A stretch of DNA of 64,000 nt from Ruminococcus sp. AF41-9. Lineage in GTDB: Bacteria > Bacillota > Clostridia > Lachnospirales > Lachnospiraceae. Below, in pieces: positions 57,052 through 64,000 of the stretch. The notes beneath the pieces are model-generated. The model had not been told where the DNA came from. It did not search any database and worked only from the letters and a program-made list of their open reading frames with translations. The position numbers and the translations under genes were made by a program. Position 1 is the stretch's first letter, and the number at the start of each line of letters is the position of its first letter. The stretch lies in NCBI RefSeq assembly GCF_003477525.1, contig NZ_QUDO01000001.1, positions 62,001 through 126,000 of the forward strand. The letters are read 5' to 3'.

Positions 57052-57936
57052 ATGTACGATATTGAGAAGTATTATGAGGCAGAGAGTGTAGAGGAGGCAG
57101 TGAGACTCCTGAATGAACATCCGGGTGCAAGGATCATTTCCGGCGGAAGCGATGTTCTGATCAAAATCAGAGAGGGCAAATTTGCCGGTACCTCTCTGGT
57201 AAGCATCCACGGGATTGAAGAGATCAAGGGTGTGAAGATGGCAGACAACGGTGACATTTATATTGGCGCGGGTACTGTTTTTTCACATATTACCAATGAT
57301 GAGATTATTAAAAAGCATATTCCGGTGCTGGGAGAGGCAGTCGACCAGGTTGGCGGACCGCAGGTCAGAAATATTGGCACCATCGGCGGAAATATCTGTA
57401 ATGGTGCAGTCAGCGCAGACAGTGCGGCATCGGTCTTTTCCCTGAATGCCATGCTTCGTCTGGAAGATGGAAAAGAGGGACGCCTTGTCCCTGTCAAAGA
57501 TTTTTATCTGGGACCCGGACGTGTGGATCTGAAGCAGGGAGAGGTTCTGACTTATGTGATCATTCCTGCGAAAGATTATCAGGGATATCACGGACATTAC
57601 ATTAAATATTCCATGCGAAATGCCATGGACATTGCGACGATCAGTTGCAGTGTGGTAAGCAAGGCTGATCTGGCGGCCGGAGTTCTGGAAGATGTGCGCA
57701 TCACTTTTGGAGTTGCGGCTCCGGTTCCGTATCGCTGTGTGAAAACGGAAGAGGCGTTAAAGGGAGCAAAACTTGATGAAAGCCTTTATGAGAAGGCTGC
57801 ACAGCTTGTACGTGAGGAGATTAATCCCCGTGATTCCTGGAGAGCATCTAAAGCATTCCGTTTGCAGATCGGCGGAGAAATCGCATCCAGGGCACTGAGA
57901 CGTACCATTGAACTTGCAGGAGGTGACAACGCATGA
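57052..57936 (+). CDS. xdhB: Xanthine dehydrogenase FAD subunit XdhB
   Basis: 294 residues. The FAD-binding domain of the CODH/xanthine-dehydrogenase family begins MYDIEKYYEAESVEEAVRLL, with the FAD motif ARIISGGSDVLIKIREG and the conserved GTIGGNICNGAVSADSA. It ends in the medium-subunit C-terminal domain. RBS AAAGGAGGGG; the last codons overlap xdhC by 4 nt, so the two are translationally coupled. Confidence 0.94.
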   Translation: MYDIEKYYEAESVEEAVRLLNEHPGARIISGGSDVLIKIREGKFAGTSLVSIHGIEEIKGVKMADNGDIYIGAGTVFSHITNDEIIKKHIPVLGEAVDQVGGPQVRNIGTIGGNICNGAVSADSAASVFSLNAMLRLEDGKEGRLVPVKDFYLGPGRVDLKQGEVLTYVIIPAKDYQGYHGHYIKYSMRNAMDIATISCSVVSKADLAAGVLEDVRITFGVAAPVPYRCVKTEEALKGAKLDESLYEKAAQLVREEINPRDSWRASKAFRLQIGGEIASRALRRTIELAGGDNA

Positions 57937-58424
57937 AAAAGCAGATGCAGCTTGTATGTTGTACAGTAAACGGAAAAGAAGTAGAAGAATATGTAGATGT
58001 AAGGGAATCGCTGCTTGATATGCTGCGTAACCGTCTGGGACTTACTTCTGTGAAGAAAGGCTGTGAAGTAGGAGAGTGTGGGGCATGTACCGTTATTATA
58101 GACGGCGAAACCATAGATTCCTGCATTTATCTGGCAGTCTGGGCGGAAGGAAAGAATATCCGCACTCTGGAAGGGCTGGAGAAGAACGGAGAACTTACCA
58201 GGATTCAGGAAGCATTTATTGAGGAAGGAGCCGTGCAGTGCGGTTTCTGTACCCCGGGATTTATCATGTCAGCAACCGTATTGCTGGAACGCGGGGAAAA
58301 GCTCTCAAGAGATGCCATCCGTAAGCATATGGCGGGAAATCTCTGCCGCTGTACCGGATATGAGAATATTGTCAATGCAGTAGAGAAAGTAATGGATGAG
58401 AACGCCGAAAAGGCTGTAGATTAA
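57933..58424 (+). CDS. xdhC: Xanthine dehydrogenase 2Fe-2S subunit XdhC
   Basis: 163-residue subunit with two [2Fe-2S] clusters. CEVGECGACTVIIDG plus a later Cys form the ferredoxin-type cluster, and CGFCTPGFIM with CRCTGY forms the helical-domain cluster. It carries electrons from the Mo site to the FAD of XdhB. Confidence 0.95.
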   Translation: MKKQMQLVCCTVNGKEVEEYVDVRESLLDMLRNRLGLTSVKKGCEVGECGACTVIIDGETIDSCIYLAVWAEGKNIRTLEGLEKNGELTRIQEAFIEEGAVQCGFCTPGFIMSATVLLERGEKLSRDAIRKHMAGNLCRCTGYENIVNAVEKVMDENAEKAVD

Positions 58425-58501
58425 CCAGCAGAGCAACTTATAAGCAATTTGTGAAACAAACTGAAGTAACAGGATAAAGCATAAGAGGAAAGACAGAAAA
58501 A

Positions 58502-59368
58502 ATGACCAATGTAGAAAAAACCGGAAATGAATTAAAGAATGTTGTGATAGTAAGAGGAGGCGGTGATCTTGCCAGCGGTACGATCCACAGACTGTACCGC
58601 TGCGGATACCGCCTGCTGGTACTTGAATGTGACAGACCAACTGCGATCAGAAGGATGGTGTCTTTCTGTGAAGCGGTCTATGACGGGCAGTCTTCTGTGG
58701 AAGGTGTGCTCTGCAGAAAGGTCAGCACTGTACAGGAATGTGAAGCAGTGTGGAGCGCAGGACAGATTCCTCTTATGGTGGATACAGCAGGAGAGATTCT
58801 GAAGAAATACAGACCCAAAGCTCTGGTAGATGCGATCCTTGCAAAGCGCAATCTTGGAACAACAAGGGATATGGCAGACCTGACCATCGCTCTTGGACCG
58901 GGATTTGTAGCAGGAGAGGACGTGGATTATGTTGTGGAAACCATGCGTGGACATAATCTTGGAAGAGTGATTTCAGAAGGTCATGCAATCCCGAACACGG
59001 GAGTGCCGGGGGTGATCGCAGGATATGGAAAAGAACGCGTAATCCATGCTCCTGCGGGTGGAGAAATCCACTGTCTTTCCAGAATTGCAGATATTGTAGA
59101 GAAAGATCAGGTTCTGGCATGGATCGGAGATACGCCGGTCAGAGCCTCCCTGACAGGTGTTCTCAGGGGAATTATCCGTGATGGCTTTACAGTTCCGAAA
59201 GGAATGAAGATCGCGGATATCGATCCACGTAAAGAACAGAAGAAAAACTGTTTTACCATATCCGACAAAGCCCGCTGTATTGCGGGAAGTGTCGTGGAAA
59301 TTCTGCTTTCAGAAGGAGTGATGCCATATGAAGCACCAGATAGATTTTCTGGAACTGCTGCAGATTGA
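58502..59368 (+). CDS. yqeB: Selenium-dependent molybdenum hydroxylase system protein YqeB
   Basis: 288 residues with a Rossmann-like start (VVIVRGGGDLASGTIHRLYR) and KRNLGTTRDMADLTIALGPG, GVIAGYGKERVIHAPAGGEI later. YqeB occurs with YqeC and MocA-like genes in organisms whose molybdenum hydroxylases carry labile selenium; it is presumed to help install Se or finish the cofactor. The chemistry is not settled. It follows xdhC with a 77-nt gap, and its 3' end overlaps yqeC by 41 nt. Confidence 0.9.
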   Translation: MTNVEKTGNELKNVVIVRGGGDLASGTIHRLYRCGYRLLVLECDRPTAIRRMVSFCEAVYDGQSSVEGVLCRKVSTVQECEAVWSAGQIPLMVDTAGEILKKYRPKALVDAILAKRNLGTTRDMADLTIALGPGFVAGEDVDYVVETMRGHNLGRVISEGHAIPNTGVPGVIAGYGKERVIHAPAGGEIHCLSRIADIVEKDQVLAWIGDTPVRASLTGVLRGIIRDGFTVPKGMKIADIDPRKEQKKNCFTISDKARCIAGSVVEILLSEGVMPYEAPDRFSGTAAD

Positions 59369-60044
59369 GTATGAGAAATATCCGGTGATCGCAGTGGTCG
59401 GAGGAGGCGGCAAGACAAGCCTGATCTTCCGGCTGACAGATGAGCTTCTTGCCAGAGGGAAAAAAGTGATCATCACCACAACGACTCATATGGCAGGAGA
59501 ATCAGAACTGCCCTTTGTGCGGGGCGGAGATGCCTGCGGAGTAAAAGAAACCCTGGAAAGGGAAGGATATGTGATCGCAGCAGAATACGAAGAAGAAACA
59601 GGCAAATATGCAGCTCTTCCAGATGAAAAACTGGAAGAATTGAAAGAGTTGTGTGATGTGATGCTTGTGGAAGCGGATGGAGCGAAACATCATCCTGTAA
59701 AAGTTCCGGCAGAATGGGAACCGGTGATTCCCGCGTGTGCGGATCTTGTGATCAGTGTGATCGGTCTGGACTGTCTGGGTCAGCCGATCAGCCAGAGTGC
59801 ATACCGTATGGAACGTACCTCTGAGTTTCTGAAGAAAAGTCTGGATGCACCGATCACAGAAGAGGATATTGTGAAAATTGCAACTTCCATCTGCGGACTT
59901 TTTAAAGATGTGGAAGAGAGAATTTACAGGGTTTATCTGAATAAATCCGATGTTCTTGCAGGGAAAGAACCTGCGGAGTATATTGTAGAGGAACTGGAAA
60001 AGAAGCATACCACAGCAGCATATGGAAGCCTTTGGGAGGAATAA
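59328..60044 (+). CDS. yqeC: Selenium-dependent hydroxylase accessory protein YqeC
   Basis: 238 residues with a P-loop-like VVGGGGKTSLIFRLTDELLA and a family motif LVEADGAKHHPVKVPAEWEP; later VIGLDCLGQPISQSAYRMER. The GKT loop suggests nucleotide use. It is found only with Se-linked Mo hydroxylase clusters. Its start lies inside the yqeB gene, so they are coupled. Confidence 0.9.
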   Translation: MKHQIDFLELLQIEYEKYPVIAVVGGGGKTSLIFRLTDELLARGKKVIITTTTHMAGESELPFVRGGDACGVKETLEREGYVIAAEYEEETGKYAALPDEKLEELKELCDVMLVEADGAKHHPVKVPAEWEPVIPACADLVISVIGLDCLGQPISQSAYRMERTSEFLKKSLDAPITEEDIVKIATSICGLFKDVEERIYRVYLNKSDVLAGKEPAEYIVEELEKKHTTAAYGSLWEE

Positions 60045-60048
60045 TCAA

Positions 60049-60624
60049 TTGAAAATTGCAATGATCATGCTGGCGGCTGGAAACAGCCGCCGTTTTGGTG
60101 GGAATAAACTGTTATATGAAGTGGATGGGATGCCAATGTATCTTCATGCACTGGAACAACTGAGAAAAGCAAAAGAATCTTTGCAGGAAGATTTGACAGA
60201 ACTGAAGATCACAGTCGTGACACAGTACGAAGAAATTGCGAAAACTGCACAGGCACAGGGGATACAGGTCCTGTTTAATCCTCATCCGGAACTGGGAATC
60301 TCATCTTCCATAAAGATTGGGCTGAATGCAAATACAGATGCAGATGCGCAGCTTTTTACGGTATCTGATCAGCCATGGCTCTCCTGGAGAACCATCTGTG
60401 AGCTGATCCGTGAATTTCAGAACAGTGAAAAAGGAATCGCCTGTGTTTCTTATCAGGGAAAAATGGGAAATCCCTGTATTTTCCGAAAGAAGTATTATGA
60501 AGAGCTCTCCAAACTGGAGGGAGACAGAGGCGGAAAGAAAGTGATCATGAAACATCCGGAAGATACGCAGATCATTGAAGTGTCAGATGAGAGAGAGCTG
60601 AAGGATATTGATTATAAATTATAA
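60049..60624 (+). CDS. mocA: MocA/MobA-like molybdenum cofactor cytidylyltransferase
   Basis: NTP-transferase of about 191 residues. The likely start is TTG, 8 nt after GGGAGG, giving LKIAMIMLAAGNSRRFGGNK, the nucleotide-binding signature; an ATG 27 nt earlier precedes the ribosome site. Later motifs are FTVSDQPWLSWRTI and GNPCIFRKKYYEEL. It converts molybdopterin to the cytosine dinucleotide form used by xanthine dehydrogenases (E. coli YgfJ/MocA). It ends the plus-strand run. Confidence 0.9.
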   Translation: MKIAMIMLAAGNSRRFGGNKLLYEVDGMPMYLHALEQLRKAKESLQEDLTELKITVVTQYEEIAKTAQAQGIQVLFNPHPELGISSSIKIGLNANTDADAQLFTVSDQPWLSWRTICELIREFQNSEKGIACVSYQGKMGNPCIFRKKYYEELSKLEGDRGGKKVIMKHPEDTQIIEVSDERELKDIDYKL

Positions 60625-60643
60625 GCATTATAAGCAGTAAAAA

Positions 60644-60676
60644 AAAGTTCTGGTGCAAGGTCGCCAGAACTTTTTT
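60644..60676. terminator. Bidirectional terminator between mocA and carbamate kinase
   Basis: AAAGTTCTGG and CCAGAACTTT enclose a 10-nt loop, with an A-run before and a T-run after, so it can end both converging transcripts. Confidence 0.85.
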
Positions 60677-60809
60677 GGAATATGAGTGTTCGCTATATGA
60701 CAGATATTTCAGTTTTCTGAGTTTTCAGCCTGGTTTTCGGCTGTTATTTTCTCAAAAAAGGTTTTTGAAAGATGGCTTTTTATATTTTTTGAAAATATTT
60801 GCTGATAAA

Positions 60810-61754
60810 TTAAAGATGGATTTTGGTTCCTGTTTTTCCCTGGATACCGTCTTTGGCTTTTTCCAGTAAAGTGATCATGGCAGTTCTTCCCTCTTTGGAG
60901 CTTGCAAAATCAACGGCAGCCTGAACTTTCGGGAGCATGGAACCAGGGGCAAACTGTCCCTCGTCAATATATTTCTTAGCGTCATCTACAGTCAGGTCAT
61001 CTAACCATTCTTCGTTTTCCTTGCCGAAGTTTACAGCTACTTTTTCCACTGCTGTAAGGATGATCAGCATGTCTGCATCCAGCTCTTTGGCCAGAAGACA
61101 GCTCGCAAAGTCCTTATCAATAACGGCTGATGCGCCTTTGAGATGATGACCGTTAAGAACTACAGGAATTCCGCCGCCTCCGCAGCAGATAACAATTTTA
61201 TTTGCATCTACCAGGCTGTTGATCGCATCCTGTTCCACGATCTCAACAGGTTTTGGAGATGCAACGACACGGCGGTAACCACGTCCGGCGTCTTCTTTCA
61301 TGATATGTCCGTAAGCCTGAGCCTGATGGTCTGCTTCTTCTTTGGTAAGGAATTTTCCGATTGGTTTGGACGGGTTTTCGAAAGCAGGATCATTCGGGTC
61401 TACACGCACCTGTGTGACAACTGTGACAACAGGTGTACGGACAAATCCACGGATACGAAGTTCCTCTCGTAAAGCATTCTGCAGGTCATATCCGATATAT
61501 GCCTGGCTCATGGCAACACAGACGGAGAGAGGAGTGTTCGGCTGGTTTTCGTCTTCTCTGGAGAGAGCAGACATGGCATTGTTGATCATACCGACCTGTG
61601 GTCCGTTTCCATGTACAACAACAACCTGATGACCTTCTTCGATCAGATCACATAATGCTTTGGCAGTAGTTTTTACAGCTACCATCTGTTCCGGGAGAGT
61701 GTTTCCCAGAGCGTTTCCGCCGAGTGCAATAACGATTCTTTTTCTTGTAAACAT
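60810..61754 (-). CDS. arcC: Carbamate kinase (YqeA/ArcC)
   Basis: 314 residues, ATG after CAGGAGG. Family motifs: RIVIALGGNALG, VVVVHGNGPQVGMINNAMSA, CGGGGIPVVLNG, GASAVIDKDFASCLLAKEL, LTAVEKVAVNFGKEN and FAPGSMLPKVQAAVDF. It makes ATP from carbamoyl phosphate and ADP. In this island the carbamoyl phosphate comes from purine-derived carbamoyl compounds released by the YgeW enzyme encoded upstream on the same strand, so it is the energy-yielding last step. Confidence 0.95.
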   Translation of the reverse strand: MFTRKRIVIALGGNALGNTLPEQMVAVKTTAKALCDLIEEGHQVVVVHGNGPQVGMINNAMSALSREDENQPNTPLSVCVAMSQAYIGYDLQNALREELRIRGFVRTPVVTVVTQVRVDPNDPAFENPSKPIGKFLTKEEADHQAQAYGHIMKEDAGRGYRRVVASPKPVEIVEQDAINSLVDANKIVICCGGGGIPVVLNGHHLKGASAVIDKDFASCLLAKELDADMLIILTAVEKVAVNFGKENEEWLDDLTVDDAKKYIDEGQFAPGSMLPKVQAAVDFASSKEGRTAMITLLEKAKDGIQGKTGTKIHL

Positions 61755-61862
61755 TTGTAAAAACCTCCTGATTTAAGGGCAAAGAGGGCCGCCGCAATAA
61801 ACATTGTGTGCTTTCTGCGACAGCCCTGCCTGCTATACAATATAGTAATAAGTGTTTAAAAA

Positions 61863-63056
61863 TTATTTCATGATTCTTGGAGCTGCTTTTACTTCAAGTT
61901 TCTTCAGGATATCCTGTGGTTTCTCAAATTTGGAAAGCATGATCATAGCAGCGATGATGTATGGTTTGAAGCTAGCTTCTTTGTATAACGGGATTCTGTA
62001 ACGATCGAATACAGAAGCGTCAACCTCACCTGTTTCACAGCTTACGCCTGTGATATCAGCCGGCAGGCAGTGCAGGTAAAGAGCTTTTCCGTCTTTTGTT
62101 GTTTTCATCAGTTCTTCTGTACAAGCCCAGTCTTTGTGCTGTGCATTCTGTGCAAGAAGTTCTTTCTCTAATTTATCGATTCCGTCGAAGTCGCCTTCTG
62201 CGTAAAGGTTTGTACGTTTTTCCATAGCTGCAAATGGAGCCCAGCTCTTTGGATATACGATATCAGCGTCTTTGAAAGCTTCAGCCATATCATTTGTCTT
62301 TGTAAAGGAACCGCCGTTAGCTGCTGCATTTTTCTTGGCAATTTCTTCAACTTCCGGCATTACATCGTATCCTTCCGGATGAGCAAGAACAACGTCCATA
62401 CCGAAACGTGTCATCAGACCGATAACACCCTGCGGAACGGAGAGTGGTTTACCGTAAGATGGAGAGTAAGCCCATGTCATGGCGATCTTTTTGCCTTTCA
62501 GATTCTCAACACCGCCGAATTCATGGATGATGTGGAGCATATCTGCCATACACTGTGTTGGGTGGTCAACGTCGCACTGAAGGTTTACAAGAGTAGGTCT
62601 CTGCTCGAGGATACCATCTTTGTTTCCTTCTGTAACAGCTTCCATGAATTCTTTCTGGTAAGCATGTCCTTTTCCGATATACATATCATCACGGATACCG
62701 ATTACATCAGCCATGAAAGATACCATGTTTGCTGTTTCACGAACAGTTTCACCATGAGCGATCTGAGATTTCTTTTCATCAAGATCCTGTACTTCCAGAC
62801 CAAGAAGGTTACATGCGGAAGCGAAGGAGAAACGTGTACGTGTGGAGTTGTCACGGAAGATAGAGATTCCAAGACCACTCTCGAATACTTTTGTGGAGAT
62901 GTTGTTCTCTCTCATGAAACGGAGAGCATCAGCAACTGTGAAAACAGCTTCCAGTTCTTCATCTGTTTTGTCCCATGTCCAGAAGAAGTCGTTGTTGTAC
63001 ATTTCTTTGAAGTTTAAGCTGTTTAATTTATCAATGTAATCCTGTAATGTTTTCAT
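61863..63056 (-). CDS. ygeW: Knotted carbamoyltransferase YgeW
   Basis: 397-residue member of the aspartate/ornithine carbamoyltransferase superfamily. The carbamoyl-phosphate motif is FRDNSTRTRFSFASA, then DVDHPTQCMADMLHI and LYLHCLPADITGV. YgeW-type enzymes use a non-standard carbamoyl acceptor or donor (2,3-diaminopropionate-linked or oxamate-like in related work), and their island partners are YgeX and YgeY. Here it probably phosphorolyses a carbamoyl intermediate of urate or allantoin-like breakdown to give carbamoyl phosphate for carbamate kinase. The substrate is inferred from context. Confidence 0.92.
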   Translation of the reverse strand: MKTLQDYIDKLNSLNFKEMYNNDFFWTWDKTDEELEAVFTVADALRFMRENNISTKVFESGLGISIFRDNSTRTRFSFASACNLLGLEVQDLDEKKSQIAHGETVRETANMVSFMADVIGIRDDMYIGKGHAYQKEFMEAVTEGNKDGILEQRPTLVNLQCDVDHPTQCMADMLHIIHEFGGVENLKGKKIAMTWAYSPSYGKPLSVPQGVIGLMTRFGMDVVLAHPEGYDVMPEVEEIAKKNAAANGGSFTKTNDMAEAFKDADIVYPKSWAPFAAMEKRTNLYAEGDFDGIDKLEKELLAQNAQHKDWACTEELMKTTKDGKALYLHCLPADITGVSCETGEVDASVFDRYRIPLYKEASFKPYIIAAMIMLSKFEKPQDILKKLEVKAAPRIMK

Positions 63057-63190
63057 AAAATAAATACCTGCTATGCGTTTGATAGCTTATCCTTTCCTGA
63101 TATGAAATAAAATATTGATGTTGTCATGCTGTATTCAGCACCATATGTAAAGATGTCTGAAAATGTAATGAAGTGTTACTTTTATCTGTA

Positions 63191-63213
63191 TCCCTGCCCG
63201 TAAAGAGCAGGGA
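63191..63213 (-). other. Short hairpin between ygeY and ygeW
   Basis: TCCCTGC and GCAGGGA enclose a 9-nt loop without a clear U-tract in the minus-strand direction. It may be a weak terminator or processing site in a gap of about 230 nt that holds no gene. Confidence 0.4.
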
Positions 63214-63293
63214 TTCTGTCTGGACACATATTAAGCCTTTGGGATCCCGAGGATCCGTCGCCTAAAAATTAATTTTAAAATTTACTGATGAAA

Positions 63294-64000
63294 TTATTTG
63301 CAGTATGCAGTTGGAAGAGCAGCGTATACAGCAGCGCATCTTACAAGGTCAATTTTCCATGTTTTTTCGTTCGGAGCATGAGCCTGTGCTTCTGCACCAG
63401 GTCCGAATCCGATACAAGGAATGCTGTTACGTCCCATGATTGTTACACCGTTGGTAGAGAATGTCCATTTATCTGTCAGAGGACGTGCTTTTCTCATCTC
63501 TTCAGTCTCAGCGTTTCCAAGACGTTCTTCGCCGTACAGTCCTTTGTATGCTTCTTCAAGAGCCTGTGTTACTTTGTGATCTTTCGGGATTACCCATGTC
63601 GGGAAGTAGCACTCGATCGGATATACAAGGTCTGTGTAGGATGGACGGTTGTATTCATACATGGATACAGTTACGTCATCGCCATATTTCTTAACAGCCG
63701 GAAGAGCACGGATCTCATCCAGGCAGCTTTCCCATGTTTCGCCTGCTGTCATACGACGGTCAAGAGAAACGGAGCAGGAGTCAGCTACTGCACAGCGGCT
63801 TGGAGATGTGAAGAAGATTTCGGAAGTAGTAACGGTACCACGTCCAAGGAAACGAGCTTCTTCCCATTCCGGATTGTATTTTTCATCGAGCATTTTTACA
63901 AGACCTTTGATCTCTGTAGTATCGGCTGCATCGTTTTCATTTAATGCACGGATGTCCTGGAGAATATCAGCCATTTTGTAAATAGCGTTGTCACCACGTT
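63294..64000 (-). CDS. ygeY: YgeY family hydrolase (M20 peptidase), partial
   Basis: Minus-strand frame open to the window edge, with 235 complete codons; family members are about 440 residues, so the N-terminal half lies outside. The C-terminal part has the M20 dimerisation domain and ends with the metal-binding His region ([20 protein letters not shown]). YgeY is linked to selenium and purine islands and is thought to hydrolyse an amide or diaminopropionate-type intermediate. An internal Met near the edge is not the true start. Confidence 0.88.
   Translation of the reverse strand, partial: RGDNAIYKMADILQDIRALNENDAADTTEIKGLVKMLDEKYNPEWEEARFLGRGTVTTSEIFFTSPSRCAVADSCSVSLDRRMTAGETWESCLDEIRALPAVKKYGDDVTVSMYEYNRPSYTDLVYPIECYFPTWVIPKDHKVTQALEEAYKGLYGEERLGNAETEEMRKARPLTDKWTFSTNGVTIMGRNSIPCIGFGPGAEAQAHAPNEKTWKIDLVRCAAVYAALPTAYCK

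Noticed and set aside
60675..60869. Plus-strand frame of 64 codons after the mocA terminator
   Set aside because: It starts in the terminator T-tract, overlaps the end of carbamate kinase and is rich in Phe from AT-rich DNA.

Overview
The window reads as a chromosomal segment of a low-to-mid GC, strictly anaerobic Gram-positive gut bacterium of the Lachnospiraceae (Blautia-like is my best guess). This rests on the pyruvate:ferredoxin oxidoreductase, the monoderm-type type IV pilus (T4P) operon without secretin or PilP, the cobamide assembly genes, strong AGGAGG ribosome sites and the anaerobic purine-degradation genes. No rRNA, tRNA or CRISPR array is visible.

Layout. 1-2.9 kb: tail of an unidentified helical protein, a deletion remnant of an OmpR-type response regulator, and a secreted NlpC/P60 peptidase with Thr-Pro-Glu-Pro repeats. 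3.3-27.3 kb: one co-oriented T4P locus: PilB, PilT, PilC, two near-twin major pilins, prepilin peptidase, a PilM-PilN fusion, PilO, four minor pilins and a giant 2130-residue secreted protein. A palindrome of about 210 bp and a G9 tract lie between pilC and the pilins. 27.3-33.2 kb: IS1182-like remnant, PduL phosphotransacylase, secreted transglutaminase-like protein, a multi-TM protein, YbaK deacylase and an ABC-F ATPase. 33.4-37.7 kb: a cysteine-containing Rrf2 regulator and NifJ. 38-42.4 kb: a YfhO-type membrane protein broken by two frameshifts, a polyprenyl-phosphate glycosyltransferase and a GtrA protein. 42.5-46.1 kb: lower-ligand assembly of cobamides (CobT, CobU, CobS, a short CobU-like protein, a CobC-like phosphatase).

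46.5-64 kb: the anaerobic purine (xanthine/urate) catabolic island: ssnA, ygfK, a fused XdhD-type hydroxylase, a polyferredoxin, xdhABC, yqeB, yqeC and a MocA-like cytidylyltransferase on the plus strand. These converge on carbamate kinase, YgeW carbamoyltransferase and YgeY hydrolase on the minus strand. The logic is reductive or hydroxylating opening of purines by molybdenum (probably Se-activated) enzymes, with carbamoyl groups finally passed to carbamate kinase to make ATP. A structured leader with a promoter, mutually exclusive stems and an internal terminator precedes xdhA and may be a riboswitch.

Five single-base (-1) disruptions occur: pilT, two minor pilins, and yfhO twice. All are deletions of one base and most sit in or beside short homopolymers, so either sequencing error or real decay or switching must be considered. 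A short interspersed dyad (GTTACTG, about 12-13 nt, CAGTAAC) occurs in at least five intergenic gaps. All assignments come from reading the sequence; no database search was run.
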